The notes: generated by a model from the letters alone, not told the origin. A DNA stretch of 64,000 nucleotides from Candidatus Endobugula sertula (GCA_001723645.1 MDLC01000011.1:1-64000), one strand, 5' to 3'; positions 45,337 to 55,345 are shown, counted from the first letter of the stretch. Numbers and translations: made by a program.

Positions 45337-45978
45337 ATGAGTCGGATGCGTTTATATGTTCTCTTATTATCTATACTATCATTTCCCGCTGCGGCAGTAG
45401 ATAGTGTTCAGATTAAAGGGTTGTTTAATAAAAGAGCGGCGGTGTTGGTAGTTGATGGTCAACAAACAGTAATAAAAGTTGGCAAAACAAAACTCGGAGT
45501 TACTTTATTGGAAGCGACCTCTGAAGAAGCGGTGCTTTATTTTAATGGTAGCGAGCATAGGATTGGCTTATCAAAGCAAATCGGTGGTACTTACCAAAAA
45601 CCGACTAAAAATAGTGTTAGGATTTCCAGTCGGAACGGTGGGCATTATTGGGTGCCAGGGAATGTGAATGGAGTGTCTATACGTTTTGTGGTGGATACAG
45701 GGGCTACCAATATCTCTATAAGTGTATCAATGGCAAAACATTTAGGGCTGGACTATAAAAAGGGTGGGCTTGTTTCCGTTGTTACAGCGAATGGCACAAC
45801 CCAAGCTCGTATAGTTACTCTCAAAAAAGTCAGCGTTGGTTCTATCACACAACATCAAGTGAGAGCAGCGGTCATGATCGATGATAGCTTGCCTGTTGCG
45901 CTGTTGGGAAATAGTTTTTTAAGAGGAGTCGATATGCGTACAGAAAACGGGGTGTTGGTTTTAACAGAACGGTTTTGA
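45337..45978 (+). CDS. Retropepsin-like clan AA aspartic protease, secreted
   Basis: A protein of about 213 residues with an N-terminal hydrophobic signal (RLYVLLLSILSFPAAA). The C-terminal domain is a bacterial retropepsin-like fold: FVVDTGATNISIS with catalytic Asp120, a MAKHLGL strand, VTANGTTQARIV, and ALLGNSFLRG. One DTG per chain means an active enzyme would be a dimer. The ATG at 45337 follows CAGGGAG; an in-frame start at 45298 lies inside pgpA. The substrate is unknown. Close linkage to pgpA suggests co-expression. Confidence 0.83.
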   Translation: MSRMRLYVLLLSILSFPAAAVDSVQIKGLFNKRAAVLVVDGQQTVIKVGKTKLGVTLLEATSEEAVLYFNGSEHRIGLSKQIGGTYQKPTKNSVRISSRNGGHYWVPGNVNGVSIRFVVDTGATNISISVSMAKHLGLDYKKGGLVSVVTANGTTQARIVTLKKVSVGSITQHQVRAAVMIDDSLPVALLGNSFLRGVDMRTENGVLVLTERF

Positions 45979-45982
45979 AGAT

Positions 45983-47128
45983 CTATAGATCTTTTGGTTC
46001 AGTTCTTTTAGTATTATGCTTCAATAGTTTTAGTTGGTCCTCCAATAAGGTCGCATCACTTCCAGTAAAGCCTTTAATGAGCATAGCGCCCGATGTCTTT
46101 TGTATTTCTTCCAATTCAAGTTTTTCTTCTAGCTCGTAGCTTTTTATCAACGAGCTTTCAATAAAACATTGGTTTTTTTTACCCAAAAGGCTTTTCCTAA
46201 CCGTGCTTATCATGGAAGAATGGGTAAGATTTTTCTGTGGTTGTTGGATAAAGCCATTGAGTGTAATAATAGACTCTTCGGTTTGTTGATTGAGTTTTAG
46301 AATTAATTCTCCGCAGTAAAGGGCCTGTTGAATGCAACGGTCGGATTGATCAGTAAATAATAATAGAAAACTGTCTACAGCAGCTGCAATAATTTTACCA
46401 TTGTACAATGCGGCAACCTGCTGCAAGTGATCATCGAACTTGTCTAACTGCTGACTCCTCAATTCTCCGTTTAAGTATTGATAAAGAAAGTCAATGTTAC
46501 TGATTTGCAATAATAAACTAATCTCTACAGCACCATCATTGACCTTTTCTTGAGTCATAGTTTCTACAACGCTAGGTGGCAACGGGTCTTCAGTATTATC
46601 TTTTGGCTTGGATATTGTGGTTCTATACTTTATATACGTAATCATCATAACCGCTAATAATAACAACGCTATAATAGCCAGTAGGATATTGCTCTGGGGA
46701 TGAATGTTTTCTGAGGGAATAATGCCCAGAGTGATAGAACCAATACGGTTGCCACCACTATTAATGAGTGATTTATAACGTTGTTCCTGCCCTCTTTGAA
46801 GAGGTGTAGCGTCGCTAGCCTGAGCCATAATACTGTCACTGATATCATAAATAATAACAGACGTTATCATGTTTTGATCCGTAATATAGCGAGCAATCGC
46901 CTGTAAGCTAATGGAATCTTTATGAAATACGCTGGCTGAAACTTGTTCAGCAGCCAGTTTTACCAGTGTCTCCCCGTATAAGCGGGCCATGTACTGCGTG
47001 TTTTCTTGTGAGTCTTTGTGAGTCAGATAGGCCACCACGCATAGCAGTGATAATGCAAAAATGATGCATAGAATAAAACAGCGATATCGTGGATGGGTGG
47101 GTAAATAGAGCGTAAAAAAAGTTAACAT
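45983..47128 (-). CDS. Membrane protein with sensor-like periplasmic loop, unknown function
   Basis: A 381-residue protein with two membrane helices (about 17-36 and 148-167) enclosing a periplasmic loop of about 110 residues (SVIIYDISDSIMAQASDATP resembles a sensor-type loop). A cytoplasmic part (about 200-360, VEISLLLQISNIDFLYQYLN, AAVDSFLLLFTD) vaguely resembles a degenerate nucleotide-cyclase-like fold. No catalytic motif is visible. It is divergent from serB; in pseudomonads a gene of this kind also lies by serB and fimX. Function not known. Confidence 0.65.
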   Translation of the reverse strand: MLTFFTLYLPTHPRYRCFILCIIFALSLLCVVAYLTHKDSQENTQYMARLYGETLVKLAAEQVSASVFHKDSISLQAIARYITDQNMITSVIIYDISDSIMAQASDATPLQRGQEQRYKSLINSGGNRIGSITLGIIPSENIHPQSNILLAIIALLLLAVMMITYIKYRTTISKPKDNTEDPLPPSVVETMTQEKVNDGAVEISLLLQISNIDFLYQYLNGELRSQQLDKFDDHLQQVAALYNGKIIAAAVDSFLLLFTDQSDRCIQQALYCGELILKLNQQTEESIITLNGFIQQPQKNLTHSSMISTVRKSLLGKKNQCFIESSLIKSYELEEKLELEEIQKTSGAMLIKGFTGSDATLLEDQLKLLKHNTKRTEPKDL

Positions 47129-47270
47129 CTTGCCTGAACGTAACTGCTTATCATCATTAAACGTACTTTACTATGAGTTATTATTCTTTAAGACAGTATT
47201 TTAGCGCAATAATAATCGCTATAATAGGTATTCATTCGGTTATTGCTGCATTTAGAGAGATATACAATTT

Positions 47271-48491
47271 GTGAAATATATTATTTTGGTGAGTCTTTCT
47301 GGCATTGATAAGCCAGGTATTACGTCAGTAATCAGTCATATTATGGCTGATTACTGTGTGAATGTACTGGATATTGGCCAGTCAGTCATTCATGATCACC
47401 TTAATCTCGGCTTGTTGCTAGAACTAGATTGTGAAAATACGAAAGCGGCCTTCCTAAACGATGTAGAGCAGTGTGCTCAATCGATGGAAATTGCTGCTAT
47501 CTTTGAAGATATTTCTTGGGAGAGCTATGAACATTGGGTCGCACAACAAGGTAAACCGCGGCATATTGTCACTTTGTTGGCAAGAAAAATTACCGCAGAG
47601 CATATTGCTGCAGTGAGTGATGTCGGTGTGGCATTTGGTTTGAATTTTGACAATATTACACGTTTATCGGGACGTATCCCTTTAGACGGAATACATGAGC
47701 AAACCAAAGCCTCTGTTGAGTTTTCTGCTCGTGGAGAAGTGGCTGATTTGAGCGAGTTGCGACAAGCTTTTATGGAGCTGTCATTATCCTTGAATGTTGA
47801 TATCGCTTTCCAAGAAGATAATCTTTATCGTCGTAATCGACGCTTGGTCTGTTTTGATATGGATTCGACACTGATTGATGCGGAGGTTATTGATGAACTT
47901 GCTAAAGAGGCTCATGTTGAAAAAAGGGTTTCTGAAATTACTGATATGGCTATGCGTGGTGAGATTGATTTTAATGAGAGTTTTAAACAACGTATGGCTT
48001 TGCTAAAAGGCTTAGATGAGTCTGTTTTAGCGAAGGTTGCTGCTCGGTTAAAATTAACAGAAGGTGCGGAAAAACTGGTTTATTATTTGAATAAGCTGGG
48101 TTACAAAACAGCAATTCTTTCAGGCGGTTTTGATTATTTTGGTCGATATCTGCAGAAAAAGCTGAATATTGATTACGTCTATGCCAATCAACTGGAGATT
48201 GTTGATGGCAAGGTCACCGGAAAAGTGACAGGTACGATAGTGAATGGTGAGCGTAAAGCTGAATTGTTACGTGAATTGGCTGCCAAGGAAAATATTAGCC
48301 TTGAACAAGTGATTGCTGTCGGTGATGGTGCTAATGATTTGCCAATGCTGAAAATCGCAGGTTTAGGTATTGCTTTTCAAGCAAAACCTGTCGTAAAGCA
48401 ATCTGCTAAACAGTCTATTAGTCAGTTAGGTCTTGATGGGATTTTATATTTAATTGGCTATCGTGATAGGGATGCGTTAAACGAGATATAG
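47271..48491 (+). CDS. serB: Phosphoserine phosphatase
   Basis: This enzyme catalyses the last step of serine synthesis. The 406 residues include an N-terminal ACT-type region (GIDKPGITSVISHIM, about 1-180) and the HAD phosphatase domain: nucleophile Asp in CFDMDSTLIDAEVIDELA, AILSGGFDYFGRYL, and GDGANDLPML. The start is GTG at 47271. It lies between the membrane-protein gene and fimX. Confidence 0.95.
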   Translation: MKYIILVSLSGIDKPGITSVISHIMADYCVNVLDIGQSVIHDHLNLGLLLELDCENTKAAFLNDVEQCAQSMEIAAIFEDISWESYEHWVAQQGKPRHIVTLLARKITAEHIAAVSDVGVAFGLNFDNITRLSGRIPLDGIHEQTKASVEFSARGEVADLSELRQAFMELSLSLNVDIAFQEDNLYRRNRRLVCFDMDSTLIDAEVIDELAKEAHVEKRVSEITDMAMRGEIDFNESFKQRMALLKGLDESVLAKVAARLKLTEGAEKLVYYLNKLGYKTAILSGGFDYFGRYLQKKLNIDYVYANQLEIVDGKVTGKVTGTIVNGERKAELLRELAAKENISLEQVIAVGDGANDLPMLKIAGLGIAFQAKPVVKQSAKQSISQLGLDGILYLIGYRDRDALNEI

Positions 48492-48564
48492 TTGTTTACT
48501 ATCAAAAACCATCTTTGTAATTAAAGCTGTCCACTCAGTGATTGATAACAGATGTTAACAAAGG

Positions 48565-50649
48565 TTAGTTTTCAGTGATAAATTCGTAATCCATTGCGAT
48601 ATTAGGCGGTTGTAGATAATTGCCTTGTATACAATGTACACCCAATTGCCAAAGTTTTGATAACACACTGGCTTTTTCAATCAATGGGATAGTGGTAATT
48701 TTATCTCTCTCATGCAATTCAGAAACCAACCTTTCTAAGGTTTCACTATCTTCGGGGTTTGTTTGTAACTCTTGGGAAAGTGCACCATCAATTTTGACAT
48801 ATCCAACATCAATGTGGTCCAGGATGTCAATCTGGTCTTCCATATGCAAGGACCCATAGTTGGTAATGCAGAAGTCAATTCCTATTGCTTTCGCTTGACC
48901 TACAAATTTTTTAACGGTTGTTAAGTGTTGAATAATATCCACTTCTTTAGCTTGAAAAATAATACACGAGGGATCAATTTTTGCCGTGTTGATAGCCACT
49001 TCTAGCCAAGGCAATAACGACTCATCACAAAGGCTTGCATTGGTAATATTAATGAATTGTTGTATTTTCGTTTTTTGTTTCTGGCTGGCTTTTAGATGTC
49101 GTATGGACTCAACAATAACCCATCGATCCACTTTCTTACTGAGTTTTAAGCTCTCAGCAATAATAAAGAACTGTGTTGGGGAGATACTCTGATCATCAAC
49201 AATCATTCTGAGTAATACTTCATAACGCTCCGTATCTTCTCCACGGAGACTAAGAATAGGTTGAAATAATAGGCGAAAATCATCATTTTCCAATGCCGTT
49301 TTTAGGCTACTGGCCAAAATTTTACTTTCTTGGGCATCTCTCTGATAAATATTTGAGCCATTTCCATCTTGGCTTTTTCTCAATGCGTCTGCTGCTTGTA
49401 TCGCATGATTAATGACAGAATGGTAATCAATAGTATTTTCGTTAATCAGGCAGATACCAATACTTAGTGTAACCTGCAATGTCTTTTTATCTATTTCAAA
49501 AAGATGGTCCGACACTTTTTTGCAAAGTTGATTACCTTGATCAAGTAGTGCTCCCGGATCATTAGAATGAGAGATGATACCAAAGGCATGGTCAGAAATT
49601 CTCGCCACAATATCATTTTCTGTATAGTGTTCTTTGATAAAGTTGGCGACTCTTTTTAACAGTTGATCGCTTTCTGTGATACCAATGACTGATTTTACCT
49701 TTTTGGAAAATCGGTCGATATCAATATAAATAAAAGATTTAGGTTGTTTATTCTTTTCTACACTAAGAACAGATTGCTCAATTTCTTCGATCAGAAATGC
49801 TCGGTTATATAAGCCCGTAGTCGCATCATTAAATTTAATATTCTGTAACTCAGCTTCAATGATTTCTTGAGTCTCTAATTTGGCATAACAAATGAGTTGA
49901 ATACACTGTTCACCTTCGTGTTCACCGATAAAGAGTTCAGTAGCCATTTTTTTCTTACTACCATCAGATAAAACAGCTGTAAACTTCAGTTCATTGTGTT
50001 CTGAAACATCTTTTTGTAAGCTGAAATCTTTTAGCACCTTCTTAACGTGCTGATGGTTGCTTTCATCAATCGTGTCCATAATCGGGGTGAGTTCAACTTC
50101 ACCTCTACTTTCATAGCCCAGCATCTCGGCAAAGGAGTCATTAGCATAGAGATACATACCATCCTGCACAAAAGCAATGCCATCCCGAGAGCTATCCAAT
50201 AATTTCTGGTTGCGGCGTTCGACTTCTTTCAAACGGTTTTGGATAACGTTTGTCAATTTACGTTGACGATGATTTTCCAATTCACGGTTAACAATAAGCA
50301 GCAGATGCTGATCATCATCCAACTGAGCCACATCACAGGCACCCAGTTTCATTCCATCAATAATAGACTGGCTGCTGATGTCATCCGTTAATAAAATGGT
50401 GGCTGTATTTTTTTCCAGTTTACGCATATTGCGTATTACTGTTGCAGGTGATAATGACTTGCAATTATCATAAGCAATGACTAGATCCCAGTCCTGCTCT
50501 TCGACAATCTTATTCAAACTGTCTTCTGAAGTAATATGCTGTGCACGGCAAGGTTTCCCCGCGTTTTGGAACATACTACTCAGCCTTTTGGCTTCTTGGG
50601 GGGAGTTATTGACAATAATCAATCGAAAAGTTGTCATCGCTGTATTCAT
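48565..50649 (-). CDS. fimX: FimX-like degenerate GGDEF/EAL protein
   Basis: A 694-residue cytoplasmic protein, close to Pseudomonas FimX length. Order: a degenerate receiver (about 8-130), PAS (about 150-260; DSSRDGIAFVQDGMYLYAND), GGDEF (about 285-440; the signature is replaced by SDHAF), EAL (about 455-690; EVLLRM in place of EALxR). Both catalytic motifs are lost, so it is expected to bind rather than make or cut cyclic di-GMP. FimX binds c-di-GMP and promotes type IV pilus assembly at the pole. Adjacency to serB matches the pseudomonad order and supports the name. Confidence 0.85.
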   Translation of the reverse strand: MNTAMTTFRLIIVNNSPQEAKRLSSMFQNAGKPCRAQHITSEDSLNKIVEEQDWDLVIAYDNCKSLSPATVIRNMRKLEKNTATILLTDDISSQSIIDGMKLGACDVAQLDDDQHLLLIVNRELENHRQRKLTNVIQNRLKEVERRNQKLLDSSRDGIAFVQDGMYLYANDSFAEMLGYESRGEVELTPIMDTIDESNHQHVKKVLKDFSLQKDVSEHNELKFTAVLSDGSKKKMATELFIGEHEGEQCIQLICYAKLETQEIIEAELQNIKFNDATTGLYNRAFLIEEIEQSVLSVEKNKQPKSFIYIDIDRFSKKVKSVIGITESDQLLKRVANFIKEHYTENDIVARISDHAFGIISHSNDPGALLDQGNQLCKKVSDHLFEIDKKTLQVTLSIGICLINENTIDYHSVINHAIQAADALRKSQDGNGSNIYQRDAQESKILASSLKTALENDDFRLLFQPILSLRGEDTERYEVLLRMIVDDQSISPTQFFIIAESLKLSKKVDRWVIVESIRHLKASQKQKTKIQQFINITNASLCDESLLPWLEVAINTAKIDPSCIIFQAKEVDIIQHLTTVKKFVGQAKAIGIDFCITNYGSLHMEDQIDILDHIDVGYVKIDGALSQELQTNPEDSETLERLVSELHERDKITTIPLIEKASVLSKLWQLGVHCIQGNYLQPPNIAMDYEFITEN

Positions 50650-50749
50650 TGGAAATCGATCATCGTTTACTACTAAGGGTTATTGTTAACATGGACCTCT
50701 ATCATACTCGTCTCAGATCATTTTTGTCATAGTATATGTTGAATAAATA

Positions 50750-51805
50750 TCAAACGGGGCTCTTAGAGGGTTGGCCTGCAACTTCGCTCACTAGTTTGGG
50801 TACCATATAACCAGGTAAACGAGCAATGACGGCTTGGTGCAGCGCCCTTGCTCGCTTAAGTTCAGTGTTAAAATGCGTAGCCCCGGCCACTTTATCCAGT
50901 GTATAGAGATAATAAGGGATAACCCCGGCAGTAAACAATGACTCACATAGTTGGATCAATTGCTCTTCCGTATCGTTCACCCCTTTTAATAATACTGCCT
51001 GATTAAATAGTGTAATACCTGATGCCTTTATGCGCTGTATGGCATGTAATAGTTCACTACTTTTCAGCTCGTTCGAATGGTTTATATGTAGTACCACAAT
51101 CGTCTGTAGCCTGGATTCCGTCATCCATTTCAAGCTCTCCACTGTTATTCTTTCTGGTATAACGACGGGTAAACGAGTATGAATACGTAGGCGCTTAATA
51201 TGTGAAATAGCCGCTATTTTTTGCGTTAACCAACGTAATTGCCTGTCACTGGCACTTAAAGGATCTCCTCCAGAATAGATGACTTCACTAATTTGAGGGT
51301 TGGCAGCCAGTTCACTAATGGCTTGCTCCCACTCTGGTCGACTTAAGCGATTATCCGCATAAGGAAAATGACGACGAAAACAATAGCGACAGTTCACAGC
51401 GCAGTGCCCATTTACTATCAGTAGCGCTCTGCCATGGTATTTGTAAATAATCCCTTTGCTGGGGTTTTGCTGTTCACCGACGGGGTCAAATAGATAGCCT
51501 GGGCTGTGTTGTAGTTCTTGCTTTATGGGTAAGACTTGTTTAAGCAAAGGGTCATTAATATCTCCTTTAGCCATGCGCTTGATAAACGATAAAGGCACCC
51601 GTAGAGGAAATTGTTTATTGGCTGCCCTGGTGGCAGGCAGGTGAATAGGGTCCAGGTCCAGTATATTAAAGAGCTCTTCTGGGCTAGTAATACATTGTTG
51701 CATAGCCTGCTGCCAGGTATTTGTCGCCAATACGCTGTTTTTTATCGTTGAATCGTTGTCTGTCGCGTCAATACGCTGCCATGATGGTGCAGTTCGATGT
51801 ATCAT
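50750..51805 (-). CDS. epmB: EF-P lysine 2,3-aminomutase-like enzyme EpmB
   Basis: A radical SAM, PLP-dependent enzyme that converts alpha-lysine to (R)-beta-lysine for EF-P. The 351 residues have the SAM cluster motif CAVNCRYC followed by FRRHFPY, VIYSGGDPLSASDRQL, IHTRLPVVIP and LLKGVNDTEEQL. It is divergent from efp and epmA, so the whole modification set is together. Confidence 0.94.
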   Translation of the reverse strand: MIHRTAPSWQRIDATDNDSTIKNSVLATNTWQQAMQQCITSPEELFNILDLDPIHLPATRAANKQFPLRVPLSFIKRMAKGDINDPLLKQVLPIKQELQHSPGYLFDPVGEQQNPSKGIIYKYHGRALLIVNGHCAVNCRYCFRRHFPYADNRLSRPEWEQAISELAANPQISEVIYSGGDPLSASDRQLRWLTQKIAAISHIKRLRIHTRLPVVIPERITVESLKWMTESRLQTIVVLHINHSNELKSSELLHAIQRIKASGITLFNQAVLLKGVNDTEEQLIQLCESLFTAGVIPYYLYTLDKVAGATHFNTELKRARALHQAVIARLPGYMVPKLVSEVAGQPSKSPV

Positions 51806-51841
51806 TAAGCTTTTATCACTTCTGTTTAAGTTGAGGAAGCA

Positions 51842-52414
51842 ATGGGTAATTATTCTACCAATGAATTTCGCAGTGGTTTAAAGGTCATATTGGATGGTGA
51901 ACCCTGTTCAATCTTAGAGAACGAATTTGTAAAGCCAGGTAAAGGTCAAGCATTTAACCGCGTTAAACTGCGTAATCTTAACACAGGTCGAGTTTGGGAA
52001 CGTACCTTTAAGTCTGGGGAGTCCATTGAGGGTGCAGACGTGATAGACCAGGATATGGAATATTTGTATACTGACGGTGAATTCTGGCACTTTATGGTCC
52101 CTGACAGTTATGAACAGTTTCAAGCCGATGAAAAAGCAGTAGGTGATGCAGCAAAATGGTTGAAAGAGCAAGATAAGGTCTTGGTGACTTTGTATAATGG
52201 TTCTCCATTAGTGATAACCCCACCTAATCACGTTGAATTAGAAATTGTTGAAACTGACCCCGGCCTGAAAGGTGATACTGCGCAAGGCGGTACTAAACCC
52301 GCTATTCTTTCTACCGGAGCAGTAGTTAAAGTTCCCTTATTTTTATCAATTGGGAAATCCATTCGTGTTGATACTCGCACGGGGGAGTACTTAAGTCGTG
52401 CCAAAGACTCCTAA
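51842..52414 (+). CDS. efp: Elongation factor P
   Basis: This factor rescues ribosomes stalled at polyproline. The 190 residues keep the modified loop PGKGQAF with Lys34, the site of beta-lysylation, and the C-terminal [15 protein letters not shown]. It starts 36 bases from the divergent epmB and is followed by epmA. Confidence 0.96.
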   Translation: MGNYSTNEFRSGLKVILDGEPCSILENEFVKPGKGQAFNRVKLRNLNTGRVWERTFKSGESIEGADVIDQDMEYLYTDGEFWHFMVPDSYEQFQADEKAVGDAAKWLKEQDKVLVTLYNGSPLVITPPNHVELEIVETDPGLKGDTAQGGTKPAILSTGAVVKVPLFLSIGKSIRVDTRTGEYLSRAKDS

Positions 52415-52489
52415 GTCGTGATTCGTCATGTTGAGACTATCCGTTAAAGGATACCGCTTAAACGGAAAATATTTCACTAAGTAACAACA

Positions 52490-53461
52490 ATGACAACGAC
52501 TTCTTTACTCAAACATCCTTGGAAACCTTCTGCATCGTTAACTACGTTGCAGGCTCGGGCTCGTCTTTATCAGATGATTCGTCTATTTTTTTCCCAAAGA
52601 AATGTATTGGAAGTGGATGTCCCGATATTGAGTCAAGCAGCTACAGTAGACCCATTTATTGATAGTTTGTCGACGTTAATGATGGGTGATACTTATTACC
52701 TGCAAACCTCACCGGAATTTTTTATGAAGCGCTTGCTGGCAGCTTACCAACAGGATATGTATTATTTAGGGAAAGCCTTTCGTCAAGGAGAACAGGGACA
52801 GCGACATGCTCCAGAATTTACTATGCTGGAATGGTACCGAGTAGGTTGGGATGACCGACAATTAATCAACGAGGTTAAAGAGCTGATCCAACACTGCTTA
52901 CCTGAAGTTTCTTACCAAGCATTTAGCTACAAAGAGTTATTTCAACAACAGCTATCACTTGATCCTCATAACGTTTCTGTTGATGAATTAAAGAAACTTG
53001 CCCATCATCGGCTTGATACGGTGTTAGACTCAAATGATAAAAATACTTGGTTAGATTTATTATTTTCCCATTGTATTGAACCACAACTACCTGACGCTTT
53101 GGTTTGTGTATTTGATTTCCCTGAGTCACAAGCGGCATTGGCACGTATAGAACATAACCTGGGGCAGCAGAAGGTAGCGCGGCGTTTTGAGATGTATGTT
53201 AATCGTATGGAGTTGGTTAATGGTTATTGGGAGTTAAGAGATGCTAACGAGCAGGAACGACGGTTTAAAGCCGATGTTACTTATCGCCGACGATATGAAT
53301 TACCTGAATTGCCTTATGACCAAGCGCTAGTGAGTGCTTTGAACGAAGGGTACTTTCCTGAATGTGCCGGTGTGGCTTTAGGGATAGATCGTTTACTCAT
53401 GTGTTGTTTGCAAACACAAAATATACAGGATGTTTTGAGCTTTCCTTGTCAACCCTGTTAG
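52490..53461 (+). CDS. epmA: EF-P--(R)-beta-lysine ligase EpmA
   Basis: A LysRS-like enzyme lacking the anticodon domain that ligates beta-lysine to EF-P Lys34. Its 323 residues have FFSQRNVLEVDVPILSQAATVDPFID, YLQTSPEFFMKRLLA, RQGEQGQRHAPEFTMLEWYR and the class II motif 3 GVALGIDRLLMCCL. Short overall length rules out a full LysRS. It lies 75 bases after efp. Confidence 0.95.
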   Translation: MTTTSLLKHPWKPSASLTTLQARARLYQMIRLFFSQRNVLEVDVPILSQAATVDPFIDSLSTLMMGDTYYLQTSPEFFMKRLLAAYQQDMYYLGKAFRQGEQGQRHAPEFTMLEWYRVGWDDRQLINEVKELIQHCLPEVSYQAFSYKELFQQQLSLDPHNVSVDELKKLAHHRLDTVLDSNDKNTWLDLLFSHCIEPQLPDALVCVFDFPESQAALARIEHNLGQQKVARRFEMYVNRMELVNGYWELRDANEQERRFKADVTYRRRYELPELPYDQALVSALNEGYFPECAGVALGIDRLLMCCLQTQNIQDVLSFPCQPC

Positions 53462-53557
53462 AAGCAGGAGATTCAATATGAAGCGCTTTTCTCATTCACC
53501 TGTGGCCAGCTAAAACCGCCTTGTGTTTAAAGTATCTTGCACTGACCCACTCACGAC

Positions 53558-54367
53558 TCACAACTTTATACTCTTACAACGCAGTTCCTGATACATATCC
53601 AACGCTGGTTGAGGCGTTGTAGCTTCACCGATGACTTTGGCAGGTACACCCGCTACAATAGTACGTGCTGGTACAGAGTGTAGCACTACACTGCCTGAGC
53701 TAACATGAGCGCCTTCGCCAATTTCAATGTTCCCCAGAATTTTTGCACCAGCACCAATAACCACTCCCTCGCGAACTTTGGGATGCCGATCACCAGTTTC
53801 TTTACCGGTACCTCCCAATGTCACTGATTGCATAATGGAAACATTATCCTCAACAACAGCGGTTTCACCAATAACAATGCCTGTTGCATGATCGAGCATA
53901 ATGCCCTTACCAATTTTAGCCGCCGGGTGGATATCCACACTAAAGGCGGTAGCACTATGATTTTGTAGGAAGGAGGCTAAAGAGTAACGTTCGTTTGCCC
54001 ATAGCCAATTGGCCACACGATAAGCCTGTAGAGCATGGAAACCTTTATAAAATAAAAAGGACGTGGATAAACAATCACAGGCTGAATCACGTTGGTAGGT
54101 AGCAACAATGTCAGCACGTACGGAATGACTGATATTTTCCGATTCCTTTAAAGCTTCTTCAATAATTTCCCGCATTAATAGTGCAGATGCTGTTGGGCTG
54201 CCCAGTTTGTTGGCTAGGTGAAAGCTAAGAGCAGCTTCTAAGGTACTATGGTTTAATATCGTCGTATGAAAAAAGCTGGCAAGCAACGGTTCTTGAACAG
54301 CATGTTCCTCTGAAGTTTGGCGCATCACTGACCAAACCGGGTCGTTGTCTGTATTTTTTGTGCTCAT
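53558..54367 (-). CDS. cysE: Serine O-acetyltransferase
   Basis: This enzyme makes O-acetylserine for cysteine synthesis. The N-terminal helical domain (1 to about 140) is followed by a left-handed beta-helix with HPAAKIGKGIMLDHATGIVI, VEDNVSIMQSVTLGGTGKET and GDRHPKVREGVVIGAGAKIL. The 269-residue length fits the long hexameric CysE type, which is feedback-inhibited by cysteine. It is monocistronic and starts ATG at 54367. Confidence 0.95.
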   Translation of the reverse strand: MSTKNTDNDPVWSVMRQTSEEHAVQEPLLASFFHTTILNHSTLEAALSFHLANKLGSPTASALLMREIIEEALKESENISHSVRADIVATYQRDSACDCLSTSFLFYKGFHALQAYRVANWLWANERYSLASFLQNHSATAFSVDIHPAAKIGKGIMLDHATGIVIGETAVVEDNVSIMQSVTLGGTGKETGDRHPKVREGVVIGAGAKILGNIEIGEGAHVSSGSVVLHSVPARTIVAGVPAKVIGEATTPQPALDMYQELRCKSIKL

Positions 54368-54453
54368 ACTCTGTTAACAATTGCTGAATAAAGTGCTAAG
54401 TGTACACTATAAGCATTGTAAAGGCGGTTACTGCATCACAGATAGCTGCTCTC

Positions 54454-54651
54454 TTAGCAATAAAATATATTCTGGCCAACAGAGTTCGGTACTAAACCAG
54501 AGAATACACCTGACTCACTGTAAACAGCGTTACCAGAGAGTAACACCAATAGGCTGGGCCATTCAAAACCGATACAATATACATGACTATCTTGCCATAA
54601 GATATTATTGATGTTGCAATCACCCAAATGCTTTGGGTAGATCCCATCCAC
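54454..54651 (-). pseudogene. Remnant of an APH-type phosphotransferase
   Basis: A 65-codon frame reads MDGIYPKHLGDCNINNILWQ, then DSHVYCIGFEWPSLLVLL. This resembles the catalytic loop and metal site of aminoglycoside/choline-kinase-like enzymes (HGDLxxxNILW...DFEW), with small defects, and nothing of the N-lobe is present. It is therefore a degraded tail of such a gene. The flanking bases 54652-54958 hold no other gene. Confidence 0.5.
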
Positions 54652-54940
54652 CTAGACAGCCTGTTATCATTTAATATAAAATCCCTTCGGTAATTTTTCT
54701 AGGATTATACTTATCATAAACACGAAGCTCGAACATTATCATTTGCGGCTTCGACCACAACTCATTTTTAAGTATTAACCTAGACACTGTAACCTCATTT
54801 TATGGTGGGTGTTAGAACCGCAAGCCCATGAATTTACCTGTTTATTTCAACTAGTTACAATAAACTCTCAACAGGCCCTAGCTTTATAACCAATAGAACC
54901 ATCATTTAGCAAAAAAATGTATAGATCATTCATTTGATAA

Positions 54941-54961
54941 CTGCAGATTAAATAACTTATG
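54941..54961 (+). repeat. Duplicated leader, copy 1
   Basis: The stretch beginning CTGCAGATTAAATAACTT runs into the ATG of the first HTH regulator and recurs exactly before the second at 55794-55814. It marks the duplication and may carry shared control signals. Confidence 0.75.
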
Positions 54962-55345
54962 AGTATTAGTGGCATGAAACATCCTAAATTTGCCAAACGC
55001 TTTCATCAAGCTGTTGAACTTGCCGGAGTTGAAAGTACTCAACAAGAGCTGTCCAAACTACTCGGAGTCAGTGAAGTCATGGTTTGGAGCTACCAAAATG
55101 GGGAAAAATTACCTCGAATGGCTATGGCAATTAAAATGTCGGATGCATTTGGCGTGACGGTTAACTGGCTATTACGAGGCGTAGGTGATCCAATTGATCG
55201 AACACCAAGCAGTAAACCTTCAAAACGCACCTCAAGGCCACTAAGAAAATCAACGCAAGCAATTGTTGACTTTGTGGAAAAGCTCACTGAACATGAACGG
55301 AAAAAAGCGCTAGGCATTCTCGAACTTACTTTCCAGAAAAAATAA
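54959..55345 (+). CDS. Helix-turn-helix (Cro/CI-like) regulator, copy 1
   Basis: A 128-residue protein with an N-terminal HTH (about 20-75): STQQELSKLLGVSEVMVWSY then GEKLPRMAMAIKMSDAFGVT and VNWLLRGVGDP. A basic Ser/Pro linker and a short C-terminal helix (IVDFVEKLTEHERKKALGIL) follow. It may start at the inner MKHPKFAKRF. It is similar to the gene at 55812 over the whole length (roughly 70% identical by eye), so the two are recent duplicates. No toxin, phage or restriction gene is adjacent. The target is unknown. Confidence 0.85.
   Translation: MSISGMKHPKFAKRFHQAVELAGVESTQQELSKLLGVSEVMVWSYQNGEKLPRMAMAIKMSDAFGVTVNWLLRGVGDPIDRTPSSKPSKRTSRPLRKSTQAIVDFVEKLTEHERKKALGILELTFQKK

Noticed and set aside
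53478-53513. Eleven-codon leader peptide after epmA
   Set aside because: An AGGAG precedes an ATG, but no attenuator structure or downstream gene on that strand supports it.
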